Of a DNA stretch of 64,000 nt, positions 1 to 12,360 are shown piece by piece (position 1 is the first letter of the stretch; each line of letters begins with the position of its first letter). This stretch comes from Smittia aterrima (lineage: Eukaryota > Arthropoda > Insecta > Diptera > Chironomidae): positions 14,818,001 to 14,882,000 of the forward strand of contig CP093831.1 of NCBI GenBank assembly GCA_033063855.1, written 5' to 3'. The position numbers and the translations under genes were made by a program. A model generated the notes under the pieces. That model was not told where the DNA came from. It did not search any database and saw only the letters and a list, made by a program, of their open reading frames with translations.

Positions 1-1640
1 GTTAACTTATTTAACTTAAATAGCATTAAACAAGCAGCGACTCGTCTCATTGAGTCGCTCAATTTGTTTTCGCGCTCAGATTATCGAGAATTATTTTTAG
101 ATGCAAGTCTTGCGTTCACAAACGAAATTCTTTCATTACTCATTGTTTTGAAAATTATTTCTTATTTCTTTCGTGGCTCAAACCGATCGTTGAAGATGAT
201 TTGCTCGAAAACAATCACGACTAAAAGCAAATAAACTAAACGAGTCACAATGTTTATTTGGCGACTTAACAATCAAAGCTTGCGCTCGCAAATTGTCCAG
301 AACGATTGTAGGCCACGTTAACGTCGTAAAAGAGAAATATTGGAACCTTTGGTAACGAAGGCATTGAAGAAGTGTGAATGTAATGATCTTGTAGGTTCGG
401 AAAAATGTTTTCTCTGCGTGGGTCGCAACTATTTATCTTTGGCCTGGCCCGAAGTCTAAAAATATACTTTTTCTTCAATTTTTTCACGCCTGAACAGTTT
501 AAAGATTTTCATTGAAAATCTGGTTTGAGTTTTTCGGCGTTTCCACATGAAATGTTTTCTTCTTTTGATTTTCCTTCAATTTTCTTCTTCTCTCTATTTT
601 CAATTTCAATAGCTTCGAAAGAATTCAACAGCCACTTATTGTCGTCGCTGCTGCTCTTTGGATCCCTCGAACAAGTGTCTCAAATTAAAATTAAATCAAG
701 TCGATGAGAACTTCTTCTAATTCACTTGAATTGAGCGAGGGTCGGCTCGTTTTGTGGGTTGAGTCAGACACGAATGAAAATCGATGAATAGCAGATATCC
801 ATGCACTTTATGACCAGCTCGACTTTCTATTTAGGAAACGCTTATGCGTCACTGTGGGTAAGTGTTTACATATGCCCGGAATGTCGTTCATGACAAGCTC
901 AATGTTTGGAGGATGAATCAAAAAGGTTCATCACCAGACTTCTGCTTTGATATTTTCATTTCAATCCGGTCTTAATGGATTGTTGAAAGAGTTGAGAATA
1001 ACATTCGGATCATCGTTATCCGTTTATTTGCTTTCGAAGACGAGGCAGGTGCTCGATTTTTTCGCAATTTTATGACGTCGGAGGATGAGTGATACGATGA
1101 ACTGTGAACACTCTTGGATCTGTTGATGAGCAGTATGTGAACGAATGCATCAACTGCGATATTAACGACTAAGACGATTGCGGTCATGTGTGAGACATTT
1201 AAGTTTTGACGCCAACTCACAACTTTACACACCCGAACCGGAAAATCGATATCTGATCTTGAACTTGATGTAATCGGGAATTTGATGAAACTCGAGCAGA
1301 ATCTTTAGATTCAGTAACACAATATTTTAACTTCAAACTTAAAGTACAGATTGATTTACTTGGTAAACTATTCGTTAATTCTGAATTCAACTTTGGAAAC
1401 TTACTTAGTCGTGTTATGACGTTTTATATCAAAAATATTCACTTATCCTTAACTTTAAATGAATTTACGGCACTTTAACTCAATTTGGCACAAGAATTTA
1501 TTTGTTTGAGATTTACTTTAGTGGATTTTGTTTAAATTAGTTTCGAGATTATGAGTTTGTTTCTCGCCGTCTGAGCAACGGAGCTCGGAGCTTACGAAAC
1601 AAAGCTTTTAAACTAAATCGACAAAGCTTGCAACTTCGAA
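1..1640. other. No gene seen upstream of MAPKAP kinase 2
   Basis: The open frames here are short, AT-rich and show no domain, signal peptide or splice-supported extension. It is probably intergenic sequence; distal control sites or a 5' exon of an unseen gene cannot be excluded. Confidence 0.5.
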
Positions 1641-1653
1641 AGCTAAGGGGTAT

Positions 1654-1732
1654 ACTGAGTGGTCAGTACGTTCATGAATCTGTTTATATATAAACCGATT
1701 CATGAACACACTCAGATCTAGTACCACTCAGT
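1654..1732. promoter_or_regulatory. TATA box inside a nested palindrome, candidate MAPKAP kinase 2 promoter
   Basis: Outer arms ACTGAGTGGT (1654-1663) and ACCACTCAGT (1723-1732) are perfect reverse complements. Inner arms GTTCATGAATC (1670-1680) and GATTCATGAAC (1697-1707) are too. The centre TTTATATATAAA (1683-1694) is self-complementary and doubles as a TATA box. An initiator-like TCAGA lies about 28 bp downstream (near 1712-1716), which fits transcription towards the start codon at 2022. The palindrome is directly visible. The promoter role is inferred from spacing, and a foldback element remnant is an alternative. Confidence 0.5.
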
Positions 1733-1815
1733 TTTTAGTAAGTACCACTCAGTTTGCTCAGTCAGTTTGCTCAGTCAGTTTTAGTACGGCTTTTTAGTAC
1801 CAATTCGGTTTTTTA
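1721..1815. repeat. Short degenerate direct repeats in the 5' leader
   Basis: GTACCACTCAGTTT occurs twice (from 1721 and from 1742), followed by repeated GCTCAGTCAGTTT units and by several TTTTAGTAC units. The copies directly follow the palindrome and reuse its right arm, so both probably grew by local duplication. They would lie in the 5' UTR of the kinase gene. Confidence 0.6.
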
Positions 1816-2021
1816 GAACTCAGTTCGGATTTTAGTACTGATGATTCGTATTTTTTTGTGTGAGATATTTCCCTGAAATATTCGTTTATTTTAATTATTA
1901 AGTCCTCACGACACTGAAGAAATAAAGTTTGAGTTATTGAAAATTCATGTGTTAAGTAGTGTTGAGATTGTAAAGTCCGCGAAGTGAATCATCAGGTCCC
2001 TCCAGTTCCAAAGAAGAAAAT

Positions 2022-3437
2022 ATGTTCAAAATGAATAATCAGAGTGCAATCCCGTTTTTGCCACTCAAAACTCCTATCACGGACGATTATGAGATTTCTA
2101 ACAATGTCTTGGGATTAGGCATCAATGGGAAAGTGGTTGAATGCATTCGCAGAGAAAATGGATTAAAATATGCTTTAAAGGTGAGAAGAAATTATGAAAT
2201 GATTCATTGATAGGCGGATTTAATTGCTAAATCAATCATGTGGAAAAATATCGTCGCATCTGTGTCAGTTCCTCGAACTTGATTAAAATTTAGAACTCGT
2301 TCATCATGATGATCTCAATTTTTCAAGGTTTTGCACGACAACACGAAAGCAAGGAGAGAAGTCGAGCTGCACGTCAGAGTCAGCAACTGCAGGCACATCG
2401 TTCAAATCGTTGATGTGTATGAGAACACCTACAGTGGGACGAAATGTTTAATGGTTGTCATGGAATGGTAAAATGATCCGGATTTTGTGTAGGATTTTCT
2501 TGAAATTCACTAAACAAATTCTTTCAGCATGGAAGGAGGAGAATTATTCCAGCGAATTCAAGACCGCACCGATGGACCATTCACTGAACGAGAAGCCGCC
2601 CAAATCATGCATGAAATTTGCTGTGCATTGAAATATCTGCATGATAACAATATCGCGCATCGTGACTTGAAGCCAGAGAATCTGCTTTATACATCTCCGC
2701 ACTGCAATGCAGTCATTAAGCTGACGGACTTTGGATTTGCTGTACGTCTTAAATAATTACTCTTCCAAAATGGTTGATTTATTGAATCTTATATTTTAGA
2801 AAGAAACTTACGTTAAGGATACTCTTCAAACACCTTGTTACACTCCTTACTATGCTGCACCTGAAGTATTGGGACCTGAAAAATACGACAAGAGCTGCGA
2901 TATTTGGTCGCTTGGAGTCATCTGCTATATTCTGCTATGTGGATTTCCTCCTTTTTACAGCAACCATGGCTTAGCTATCAGCCCAGGAATGAAATCGAGA
3001 ATTCGAACGGGTCAATACGACTTTCCATCTCCCGAATGGACAAATGTGACTACCGATGCAAAAGAACTTATTAAAGGAATGCTTATCGTTGACCCTAACA
3101 AAAGACTCACAATTGAAGAGGTCATGAAGAATAAATGGATTGCTCAATTTACCGATGTTCCACAAACACCGCTTCACACGAACCGAATCTTACAGGAAGA
3201 GGAACATCAATGGCCAGAAGTTCAAGAAGAGATGAATCGGTAAGCAATTTAATCAAAACTTGTTGATTCTTTTAATTCAATTAATTTCATTTTAGATCAC
3301 TTGCGTCTATGCGTGTTGATCCGGGTCTTCATTTGAAAAACTTGGACAATTCAAGCAACGCTTTGCTTGCGAAGCGCAAGAAGGCAAAGGGAGAAAATGC
3401 CGGCGAGAGCTCAATGAACTTCCTAACGAAATTTTAA
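2022..3437 (+). CDS. MAPk-Ak2: MAP kinase-activated protein kinase 2 (five coding exons)
   Basis: Ser/Thr kinase of the MK2/MK3 family. In animals it is switched on by p38 MAP kinase and acts in stress signalling between nucleus and cytoplasm. Exons 2022-2180, 2328-2467, 2528-2741, 2800-3239 and 3296-3437 join in frame to 364 residues, close to the family length. Visible motifs are a glycine loop (G31-G36), the ATP lysine K53, HRDLKPEN (catalytic D146), DFG (D167) and the activation loop TPCYTPYY, where T182 matches the p38 target site. GPEKYDKSCD and YSNHGLAISPGM are close to vertebrate MK2. The tail has a basic AKRKKAKG segment fitting a nuclear signal and p38 docking site. The start is the first ATG that keeps the glycine loop in frame. 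Introns are 58-147 bp. The second exon has an AAG acceptor, weaker than CAG. AATAAA signals lie at 3912 and 4216. Confidence 0.93.
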
Positions 3438-4252
3438 GTCACCTCGAAACGAGAGAATCTTAATCTAAAGCCGTCAATTTGATTTCTTTCAATAGTTTAA
3501 GTAGATGCAAATGATTACGCAACATTCATTGCGCCATAAAATTAAGTTATCTTCACAAATTATCTTATCATTACGACAACAGACAAGTCTGTGTTACTTA
3601 AAAAACCTTTACAACAGTTTAACAATCTGCGCACTATCCAAATGTCAATCACAGTCTTGAACAAATATTTAGATCAAAGTATAATTATGATTCTTAAGGT
3701 CAGTGTCGGGGAGATGGATTTTACTAATTTTAAAAGCGAAGCTGATAATGTTGTCACGACTCTTTTGATAAGAGAACGAATAATGGCAGCAAACTAAAAG
3801 GTTCTTCCGGTGAGATTCCACATGACGACGGATGTGCCTGAAACAATCAAGAAAGCGTTGATCGATCGCCAGTAAAGCTGGGAACTATTTTTATAATCGA
3901 CAGGCATCGAAAATAAACTTTAAAGATAATTAACCACACGAAACCGTTCAGGAGCAAGAATTTTAATTTGTTGTTCGATAAATTAGTCGATGACGAATGT
4001 TCAAACCGTATTCTTAAATTAAAACAAAAGACGATGATGTCATCAAATTTGCTTTTAGCAGAGAGCGACAGAGAAAGTTATTTTTAAATTCCAAAACTGA
4101 TAAATATCTATTTCGTTGGGTGAACAACTTACTTAGTGCATTGTATAGCAGTTAAGTGGAATGTTCATCATGGGTCTAATGATTATGAAAAAATGTTTTA
4201 AACGTAAGTTCTGAAAATAAAAGAAAAATCAACTTGTAAGATATAACGAAAC
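3438..4252. other. Convergent 3' region between MAPKAP kinase 2 and ninaC
   Basis: Holds the plus-strand 3' UTR with candidate poly(A) signals AATAAA at 3912-3917 and 4216-4221. The use of the second would bring the transcript end very near the ninaC 3' end, so the two mRNAs may nearly touch or overlap. No gene is supported here. Confidence 0.5.
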
Positions 4253-4258
4253 TTTATT
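4253..4258 (-). terminator. Poly(A) signal of ninaC
   Basis: TTTATT on the plus strand reads AATAAA on the minus strand, about 23 bp after the ninaC stop codon. This implies a very short 3' UTR if used. Confidence 0.55.
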
Positions 4259-4280
4259 TCAATTTATAAAATTCAACGTT

Positions 4281-7200
4281 TCAGTAAAGAATGTTAGTTT
4301 TAACATTTTTGTCTGGAGGTGGTGATGAAGTGTTAAGAATAATCATTTTCCTTTTTCGCAAGCTTTCAGTCGGAGCGATTTCTGTTGGTCGGAGAAGTTT
4401 TCTGAAGTTGAAGGGCCCGAGATACGAATTTGGTTCATCTGAATTTTTTAAGCCATTCGAGATAATTGCTTGCTCAACGGAATCAATTGACTTGTTAGAC
4501 AACGACGATGATTTGCTACTGGAATCTTGTTTGTCGCTGCCGCTTCCGCCTGTTGCGATATCAATTGGCGACGCAGATTTCACGTCAATGTTCAAATATT
4601 TGGATAAATTAAAATTTTTGAGCTTTCCGCTCGAATTCACTTCGATGTCGTGATTGACCTTTTTGTTTTCAATTTCCGCAAACGACGTCAAACTACTGCC
4701 GTTGCTGCTTGCATTATGAAATACGTAGACACCGTTTTGGATTGCGCAGCGAGTTTTCTTTTCCGCTAATTTCCCAGTGTCACCAAACTTTCGACAATTA
4801 TTCTCGGCAAATCGATTCTCTTCAAGTTGTAGAAGTTTCTCGTGCTCCTCTAAGATATTTTGGTATTCATGGTGGGATGGAATGTTGAAGCGTTGGGCTG
4901 GTTGCTCCTTTGGATGAATCAGAATTCTATCTTCACGAACATTCTTCTTGCTCTTCTCTTTCTTTGACTTTTTGTTCTTCTTCTCAGATTCTTTTTCTTT
5001 CTTCTCAGCAAAGAACTGTTGCTGTTTTAGAAGATGCTTCTCGTGGATCTCAGAAATCGTTGAGTCAGTGTGGGAGTAGTGAGAGACTTTATTTGGAACA
5101 GAATTGGACGGTTGAAGATAGTTGAAGGCTGCCACGTTTCCCGTGTACTCGTTTGATTGCGGTCTGTATTGGAAATCGTTAAATGGTTAAAGCGAAATGA
5201 AATTTACTGATAAAAAGTGTTTGACGTTTGAGTTTACTTTTGTGTTTTTAATCCAAATGTTTGCTTGTACGGGAAATTAATTTTTAAAAGAAATTCGTGG
5301 TTTGATATTTCAATTTACCTGATTAAGCCACGAGGACTGTGATTAGAGCTGTTTGGAATCAAGTTGTACCAATTAACCGGCAACTTCTTATCGCCATTGA
5401 TTGCAGGTCGACCGTACATTGCTTCGCTTCGGCTCACGACAATTTCTTGATTCTTCTTTTTGTTTCTGAGGGTCAGAAAATAAAATGTTAATCACAAAAC
5501 TAAGCGAGATTGGATTCTTTCAAAAACCTTTCCGATCTCAAACTTCTTTCGACTTTGAAATATGGAAAATCCCAAGGAGATTCAGAATCAAAATCCGGAG
5601 ACGGACTGAAGCCGCCCACGCAAGCATTTGGGAACAAAATCTTTAACTTCAAGTCTTCAAAATATTTTCATAAATCTTACCTCGATTGCTCATCTTGTTG
5701 CTGATTCTTTCCATTTCTGATCATGTTCATGACGTAATTATTTGATCCCAAAAGACTTGGAATGAGCGAGAATCCCGGAGGTCGCTTGTAATCCTTAGGC
5801 AGCTCGTTGATGTGATTCAATTGAATTCCCGGCTTATTCCCTCGTAAATTCTTGTGAACTTCTTGATTCAACATGTGAATATTTTGAGCGAATCCAACGA
5901 GCTCAATCTGCTGATCTTTGGATGTGGCTTTCCGGCTTGGCGATCCATTTGATGATGGCGTTGTGACACGTGATTGCCTGTCAACAGCTTGAGCGTGGTA
6001 TTGAATGTTCTCACGCGATCCACGTCTGAAACATTTAAATTAAAAATGCGACTAATGAGAGATCTCAATAGACGAACCTGTAATATTTTTGAATTATTCG
6101 CACGACATCCTCATCGCGGAACTTTTCTCGAAGCAGCATTTTCTGAGCCTCCGATCGATTCTTTGCAGTGTTTAGAATAATTTTGATTTTCGCTTCCATT
6201 TCTGGCGAGAACTTTTGCTTGCGCAATGTGTATCCTCGGAAATCTGAGAAGGAAAATGTTAAAATCGATTGGAAAATAGGAACTTATCGACTTACAAGTT
6301 TGAATGACGACCGCTGCGTGGTTTTCTTTGTCGCCTCGTTCGTCTTGCGAGTTTAGTTTCTTTAGAAGCGCTGACCGGCTTACAAACTGTTGCATCAAGT
6401 TGTTGTCAGGTTTCTTCTTTTCGCTTTGTTGCTGTCTCTCCCTTCGTTCCAATTCGATTTTCTCGCGAATTCGTTTATCTCTCATCAAGTGGAATCGTCG
6501 TCTCGTCAGCCAACCCCGAACATGCTTTTGAAGTGTCAACACATTTAATTCCTTCTCGCGTTTAAGCCGCTTAAAGAGAGCTTTCGCCAGCCATCGCCTT
6601 GCGAAAGATTGCACAACCACGATCTTCTTAATTTGATCTTCGTAGAGTTTCGATAAAAACTCGACGTGATAATATTTCAGAAACACTTTCGACTTGCCCA
6701 ATGCCCATCCGTCCATCTTTAGTCGAACAAGTAGCAATCGACACGATTCACGATTCGCGATAACTCGTTCGTTATGAGCATAAGCAAGAAAGCAGTATTT
6801 CTTAAGAAAGTCGGAAAACAAGAGTCGATGGGAGAACCCGTGCTGCCTTATTCTTATCGTTTCTAGAACGCCCGTATAACGAAGCTGTTTGACAACCTTA
6901 CTAGCCTCGAAACACTTTGGCGAACGAACGTCGTTAGGCTTAATGCAACGTACAAACTGCGGCGTTCCCGACACCATTTTCTGCAATAAGTCCATAAGCG
7001 AAAAGCGGAAGTAAGTCGCGAGTGTTTGCTGGACTCGACTTTGTGAAGCCAAACCGCGACTATTGAATCTTTCCTGATAGACACAAAGTAAACGAAATAT
7101 CGATCAATATTGCGAACAGCGTGTGTGCGTGAAATTGAACTCACCTTTGTATCAATTTTCAAAATATTGTTGTTTATTTTATTTGTTCCCGGATCGTGGA

Positions 7201-10168
7201 AAGCTGAGTAAAGGTTTCCTGAATAAAACGAAACTTCATTAGGCAAATTGCATTTTGCAATATTCATTAAGAACCAAACCTGTTTTTGTGATGGGACATT
7301 GGAAGAGGAAGCGAATCCTGAAATTAATTTCCCGTTAAAAACTTTCATTCGACCTTGAATTACTAAACTTACATGTCATATTGACTTTGTCGAACTAGAT
7401 GAATGACCTCGGCGGGTAAAAAGTTTTTATTCTTATCCAAAAAACCGTCGGCTTGATATACGACTCGTCCGGCTGTAAACAGAAATAGTTAAACGGTACT
7501 CGAAATGTTTTATTGTCTGACTCACCGAAATGATGAATCGCAAAACACATCGCGTCAGACTTCGGTCGTTGATAATGTTTCGACTTAATATTGTTGTGGC
7601 ATTTGTCTGTAAGTGTTCGATCTGAACTCTTTGGGAATCTGCTTTCCTCGTCTAACAACGCGAGAAGTCCCAGAGGACGTGAAAGGAGCATGTCCAGCAC
7701 TGGACGATTATCAGAGAACTCGACTAAATCAACAGGAATGCCCTCTGCCATGTACTCTTGTTGTTCCCAAGTGAAAATGTGTTGATTGAAGTAATATTGG
7801 ATCTGCTCATTGGCGATGTTGATCATCAGTTGCTCGAAGCTGTTCGTTCCAAAATTTTCAAAGCCAAAAATATCGAGAAGGCCAACAGATAATTGATCAG
7901 CCATGTTTGGCTTGAAAACGAGCAAAGTATTAATTTGATTCACCATCCAATCAAAGAGACGACCGTAAAGAGCTTTCGCCATGGCATCTCTCGCTGCGAC
8001 CGCTTCATCGACAGTATTGTTGCGAATAATTGTCTCGCCTCTTGTCACGACTGAGTTTGAAGTCAATGATTCGAGAAGTTCCGATGATTCAACGCCAAGA
8101 AGTTTCGCAACTCGATGCAATGGCGCCATATCGATCACTCTCGCTTTATTGTCAGTGTTATCAGTCGTTGCCATTTCACCGAATTCAACGTCTCCGAGGT
8201 TCAATACAGCAGCCAAAACTCGATAAACTGAATCGACTTCGTCTTCCTTGAATCCAAGAACTTTAAAGCAAGATTTCAACTGTTTCCATTTCTCTTGATT
8301 CGCTTTAGCTGAAGTTGATGTCTCTCGCAAGTATTTGTGATGCTTTTTGTACTCGACATCGAGATAATAATCTTCCAATCGATTCTCAGCTTCAAGTCCA
8401 TCGTACATGTAGTAAAAGATGTGAAAGTTTCCTTCGCCCTCGCTTTGTTGAACGACTCGACTCTGCTCGAGCAAATAAACTGAGATCCTCGCACCAGTGA
8501 CTTTCCCACTTTTCGTCATTGTCAGTTCTAAATATTTCCCGAAGCGACTGCTGTTAGCGTTAATTCCCGTACGAGCATTTCCAAAACTCTCCATTATCGG
8601 ATTCACTTGTAGAATCTTTTCTTCCAAGTTTCGGTTCGATGCTTTACCGAGAAACACCAACTGCTTCAACAGCAAATTTGCACTTTCCGTTTTACCAGCT
8701 CCAGATTCACCGCTAATCACAATGGCTTGATTCTGCTTTTGATGAATGAGCGCTTGATGGCAAATGTCAGCGACAGCAAAAATGTGAGGCGGATTATCGG
8801 AGCGAGATTTGCCGCAGTATCTTCGTTGGTGGTTCTGGGTGTAAAGGCCAAGGTTCTCGAATGGATTCACCGCAATCAAAATATCGCCAATGTTTGTATA
8901 GATTTGATTGGACTCGTATCGCTTTCTCAATTGTTCGCAAATCGAGTCTTCAGTTAACACTTCGAGCGCTGCCAAATCGTCCAAATACATTTTCTCTGGC
9001 TTCGATTTGCGATCAGATTTCAATTTTCCGTACTTCGTCGTTGCTTCAGCTTTTCTCGTCGTGCCTCGACCGTCTGCGCGCTGCCTTTCAATTTCAAGTC
9101 TTAACTCACGTTTCGCTTTGACCTCATCGATGCTCTTCATCAACGGATGCTCAAGAAGCTCTTTGGCAAATGGTCGCGATTCAAAATCTTTAACTAAACA
9201 CTCGGCAATAAAATCTGTTAACAATGGAGAAAAGATTTCGGGTCTTGCGAGAGTTGGCGGTGGATTTCGTGGAATTTGGAAAAGCGCTCGCATCGGATGT
9301 AGCTCGCAAAGTGGAGGATCGCCTGAGGAGAAACAATGGAGATTTGAATGATTGCGATCTTAAGACTTTGTAATTGTTTCGCAAGAGTTGCGTGAAGTGA
9401 AAAGAGTTTTCTTACCTTCAGCCAATTCAATCGCAGTTATTCCTAAACTCCACACATCGCATCTCGCGTCGTAACTTTGATCCAATTGTTGTTCGCACGC
9501 GATTACTTCCGGTGACATCCAAAACGGAGTTCCAACGCTTGTGTTTCTTCTTGCCAAAGTCGCAGCTAAATGGGAGGATACTCCAAAGTCAACGAGCTTA
9601 ACATTTCCTTGCTCAGTCAGAAGAATGTTATGGCCTTTAATATCTCGGTGCATACAATGATTCTCATGAAGATAAACTAAAGCCTGAACTGTCTCTCTTA
9701 AAATGTAAGCGATTTGATTATCGTGCAATCGAGAGTTTCTCTGACGAAGTTCATGAACCAAGTCTGTTATCGATCCGCCAGTGCAAAGCTCCATAACGAA
9801 CCATAGTTGATCCTCTTCAACGTTTTTTGCATTCTTTCCTTTTCTCAAGAAAATTCCATGAAACTCAGGAAGATTTGGATGTTTGGATAAGTCTCGGAGA
9901 ACCATAAATTCTTCTTCAATCTCTTCGAGATTGTCTGTGATTGACTCGAGAATCTGTCAAGGGTAAGAAAAATTGTTTCAAGGATGAGAAAAGCTTTCAC
10001 TTTCAATTGGCTTACCTTGACAGCGACTCGCTTTCCAGTGACTTTGTCACGTGCGCTGAAAACTTCTCCATACGTTCCTTCGCCAATTAAATGTTGCAAC
10101 TCGAATCTCTCCGTTGGCACAGGAAGACGAGTGAAGTCAATGTGTTGTGATAAGCCAACATAAGCCAT
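4281..10168 (-). CDS. ninaC: NINAC-type class III myosin: kinase plus myosin motor (11 exons)
   Basis: Photoreceptor protein joining a Ser/Thr kinase to a myosin motor; in Drosophila it works in rhabdomere structure, calmodulin binding and ending the light response. Exons (high to low): 10168-10016, 9953-9416, 9322-7526, about 7472-7373, 7317-7280, about 7218-7145, 7073-6296, 6243-6078, 6025-5681, 5465-5319, 5163-4281. All phases agree and give about 1672 residues, somewhat longer than fly p174 (about 1500). Kinase signatures: GEGTYGEV, K51, HRDIKGHN, DFGVSS and GTPFWMSPEV. Motor signatures: GESGAGKTES near residue 435, switch I NANSSRFGK, switch II DIFGFENF and FVRCIKPND. IQ-like repeats follow (about 1055-1170); the third, AAVVIQTYFRGYTLRK, is built across an intron. 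The tail is low in known domains, with a Lys/Glu-rich segment in the last exon. Start: first ATG before the kinase core. A short isoform as in flies is not visible. Confidence 0.95.
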
Positions 10169-12230
10169 TTCTGAAATTTACGAAAAGAATTATTATGAGG
10201 AAAACTTCCGTCGCCAACTGTTCTCGAAAACTGTTTGTCTCCTACTTAGTGTGGCGAAACAAAACACAAAACCGTGAATTTAATCCAATTATAGTCACGT
10301 TTTTTGCTGTCGCGACATTAAAAAAGAATTTGAACGGCCTCGTGATGTCATTAACGATTTGAACTTGTCGCTTTTTTCATCGCAATCACTTCACTTCTGA
10401 CTTTGAAGAAGGAAATGCATGACACTCAATTAACTTGGAAAGAAATTTTAAATCTCTCCATTCATAAAATTCACTTTTACGTTCTCGATTGAGTTATGAA
10501 TTCTTAATATTTCCGGTTATTTAGAAGCAACGCATTCAATCTCACGAGACGAATTGTTCTCAGTCAATGGACTCTCAATGAGTTCCCCGCTAGGTTTTAC
10601 TCTCGATACAGTTGAAGAAATCGAAATTAATGAAGAATGAGTCTGGTAAATTGCGAAATATTTCTTTAGTTCAGAAGACAAATGTAAATGAAAAGCTCAG
10701 CCAAGCTTGAAATCGAAAGCAAAGTCCTGGTTCGGAATCCCCCGCTGACCACAAATTTTCAATTTCGCTGAAATTTCTTGCTTTCTTTGACCGGCTGTAG
10801 ATTAAAACAGCGTTGAAGCGTGAAGAGTTCTTAGAGAGAAACATCCGAAGGCATCTCCATGTGTGCTGATAATAAAACACAAAGTTGATTGAGTTTATTG
10901 GCGTATTAATTGAGTTAATCGTCAGATCGATTTTCTTTCCGAGAAGATTTCGAGCAATTTTTGAACATAATTTGTGGTCAATTAATTTTCACTCGCTGCT
11001 TTTGCCTTATAATAATGAGAATTTAATCGACTCTAAGTGCCGGTCGATATTTTTAACGCAATGTTTAGCGGAAAAATTTAGATTTTCGGCTTTGGAAACC
11101 GACGCTAAACGGTCAGACGTTGTTGATTGATTCGGTAATTAAGTTCATTCTCGCGTTTCACGCGCTGAATCGAAGCTCATGAAGTACTTTCTTCAAATGT
11201 TTAATCATCTTCGAATGTTAGATAAGCAGTTCACAATTAATTTTTATTTGTCAAGCAGTATAAATGTTAGAAAAGTAAATTCGCTTCACGATAGTGTAAA
11301 TGTGTACTGATAAGTGCAAGCTAAAAGTTTTTGGCGATAGCTTTCAATTCGCCAGCAGAAATTGGATTAATAAAAGTCCTTTCCACATTTCGCAGCTGAT
11401 AGCAGCTTGAGACGCTTAGTGTTCAAATGTTTGCTGATTAATTCGACAAATTTCCTCTTTCGTGTTTCACACGTTAAAAATAATGAACAGTTCAAAGTGT
11501 GACGATTTCAATTAATTATCATAGATAACAATACATCTCGGTGCGGCAAGAGCCCCAATGTAAAATGTTTGAGAGTTTGCATGAAACGCTCTTATACAAC
11601 AAAAAATCTTCCTTGAAATCTTTAGCATGTCGGATCTAGGAATATTGTTATCTATGGTTGTTCTGGATGAATTCACGCGTTGACATACGGAATCATGACA
11701 AGCCTTCTTTAAAATTTTCATCATCGAAATGATAAGCAATTCAAAACAAACATCGTTTATGCTTGAACCGCTTAAATCTTAAACGCTATGTAAGCTTGTT
11801 ACGTCGTCAAGTGATTTTAAAGTTTTTCAATTCTAAAACAATCAACGCAATGATACACTATTATACGTGCATTGTCTCTCGATCCAATAACTGTGCGTAA
11901 GTTCCACTGTCGAGTGTGGATGGAAAAATCTTTTTCGACGTATGAATTATTTTTCTATTGGTTTGATGATGCCATAAAATATTGTTAATAACAATTTGTT
12001 ATACATTCAAATGTAGTTTTTACGTCTGACGATTGAACAAAACATTCCATTAACAATGAGACGAGAATTCAAAGCCAGTTTTTGTTGAAACACATTGTTG
12101 CGTCTAGCTATTTAAACTCAAGTTGCCATTAAATGATCTAATAGATTGTTCTCAAACAACGTAGTTGTAGTAGAGATGAGTAAAATAAAAGATTTCGAGA
12201 TACTTTTGTCATATTTGCTCTCTTCTTTGA
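10169..12230. other. Intergenic region between ninaC and the hexamerin gene
   Basis: About 2 kb without a supportable gene. It should contain the ninaC promoter and 5' UTR near its left end and sequence beyond the hexamerin 3' end at its right. The short open frames lack family features. Confidence 0.5.
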
Positions 12231-12236
12231 TTTATT
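12231..12236 (-). terminator. Poly(A) signal of the hexamerin gene
   Basis: TTTATT on the plus strand is AATAAA on the minus strand, about 125 bp after the hexamerin stop codon. Confidence 0.5.
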
Positions 12237-12257
12237 TTTCTTTTTTTTGGCATGCAG

Positions 12258-12313
12258 CTGCCTTTGCCTATTACATCGATATTGAAGTTATCAATATGAA
12301 GTAGCAAAGGCAG
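12258..12313 (-). other. Nested stem-loop in the hexamerin 3' UTR
   Basis: CTGCCTTTGC (12258-12267) pairs perfectly with GCAAAGGCAG (12304-12313). Inside it ATATTGA (12279-12285) pairs with TCAATAT (12291-12297) around a 5-base loop. The whole can fold into one long imperfect hairpin between the stop codon and the poly(A) signal. It could be an mRNA stability element or a microRNA-like precursor; I recognise no known microRNA in it. Confidence 0.5.
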
Positions 12314-12360
12314 GCAAATTTTATAAATGCAGCTTATTCGTTAAAGTGTTTAGATACAGA

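Noticed and set aside
3820..3876. Plus-strand VRFHMTTDVPETIKKALIDR frame behind MAPKAP kinase 2
   Set aside because: Protein-like but only about 20 codons before a stop, preceded by stops and without a good acceptor; most likely part of the 3' UTR.
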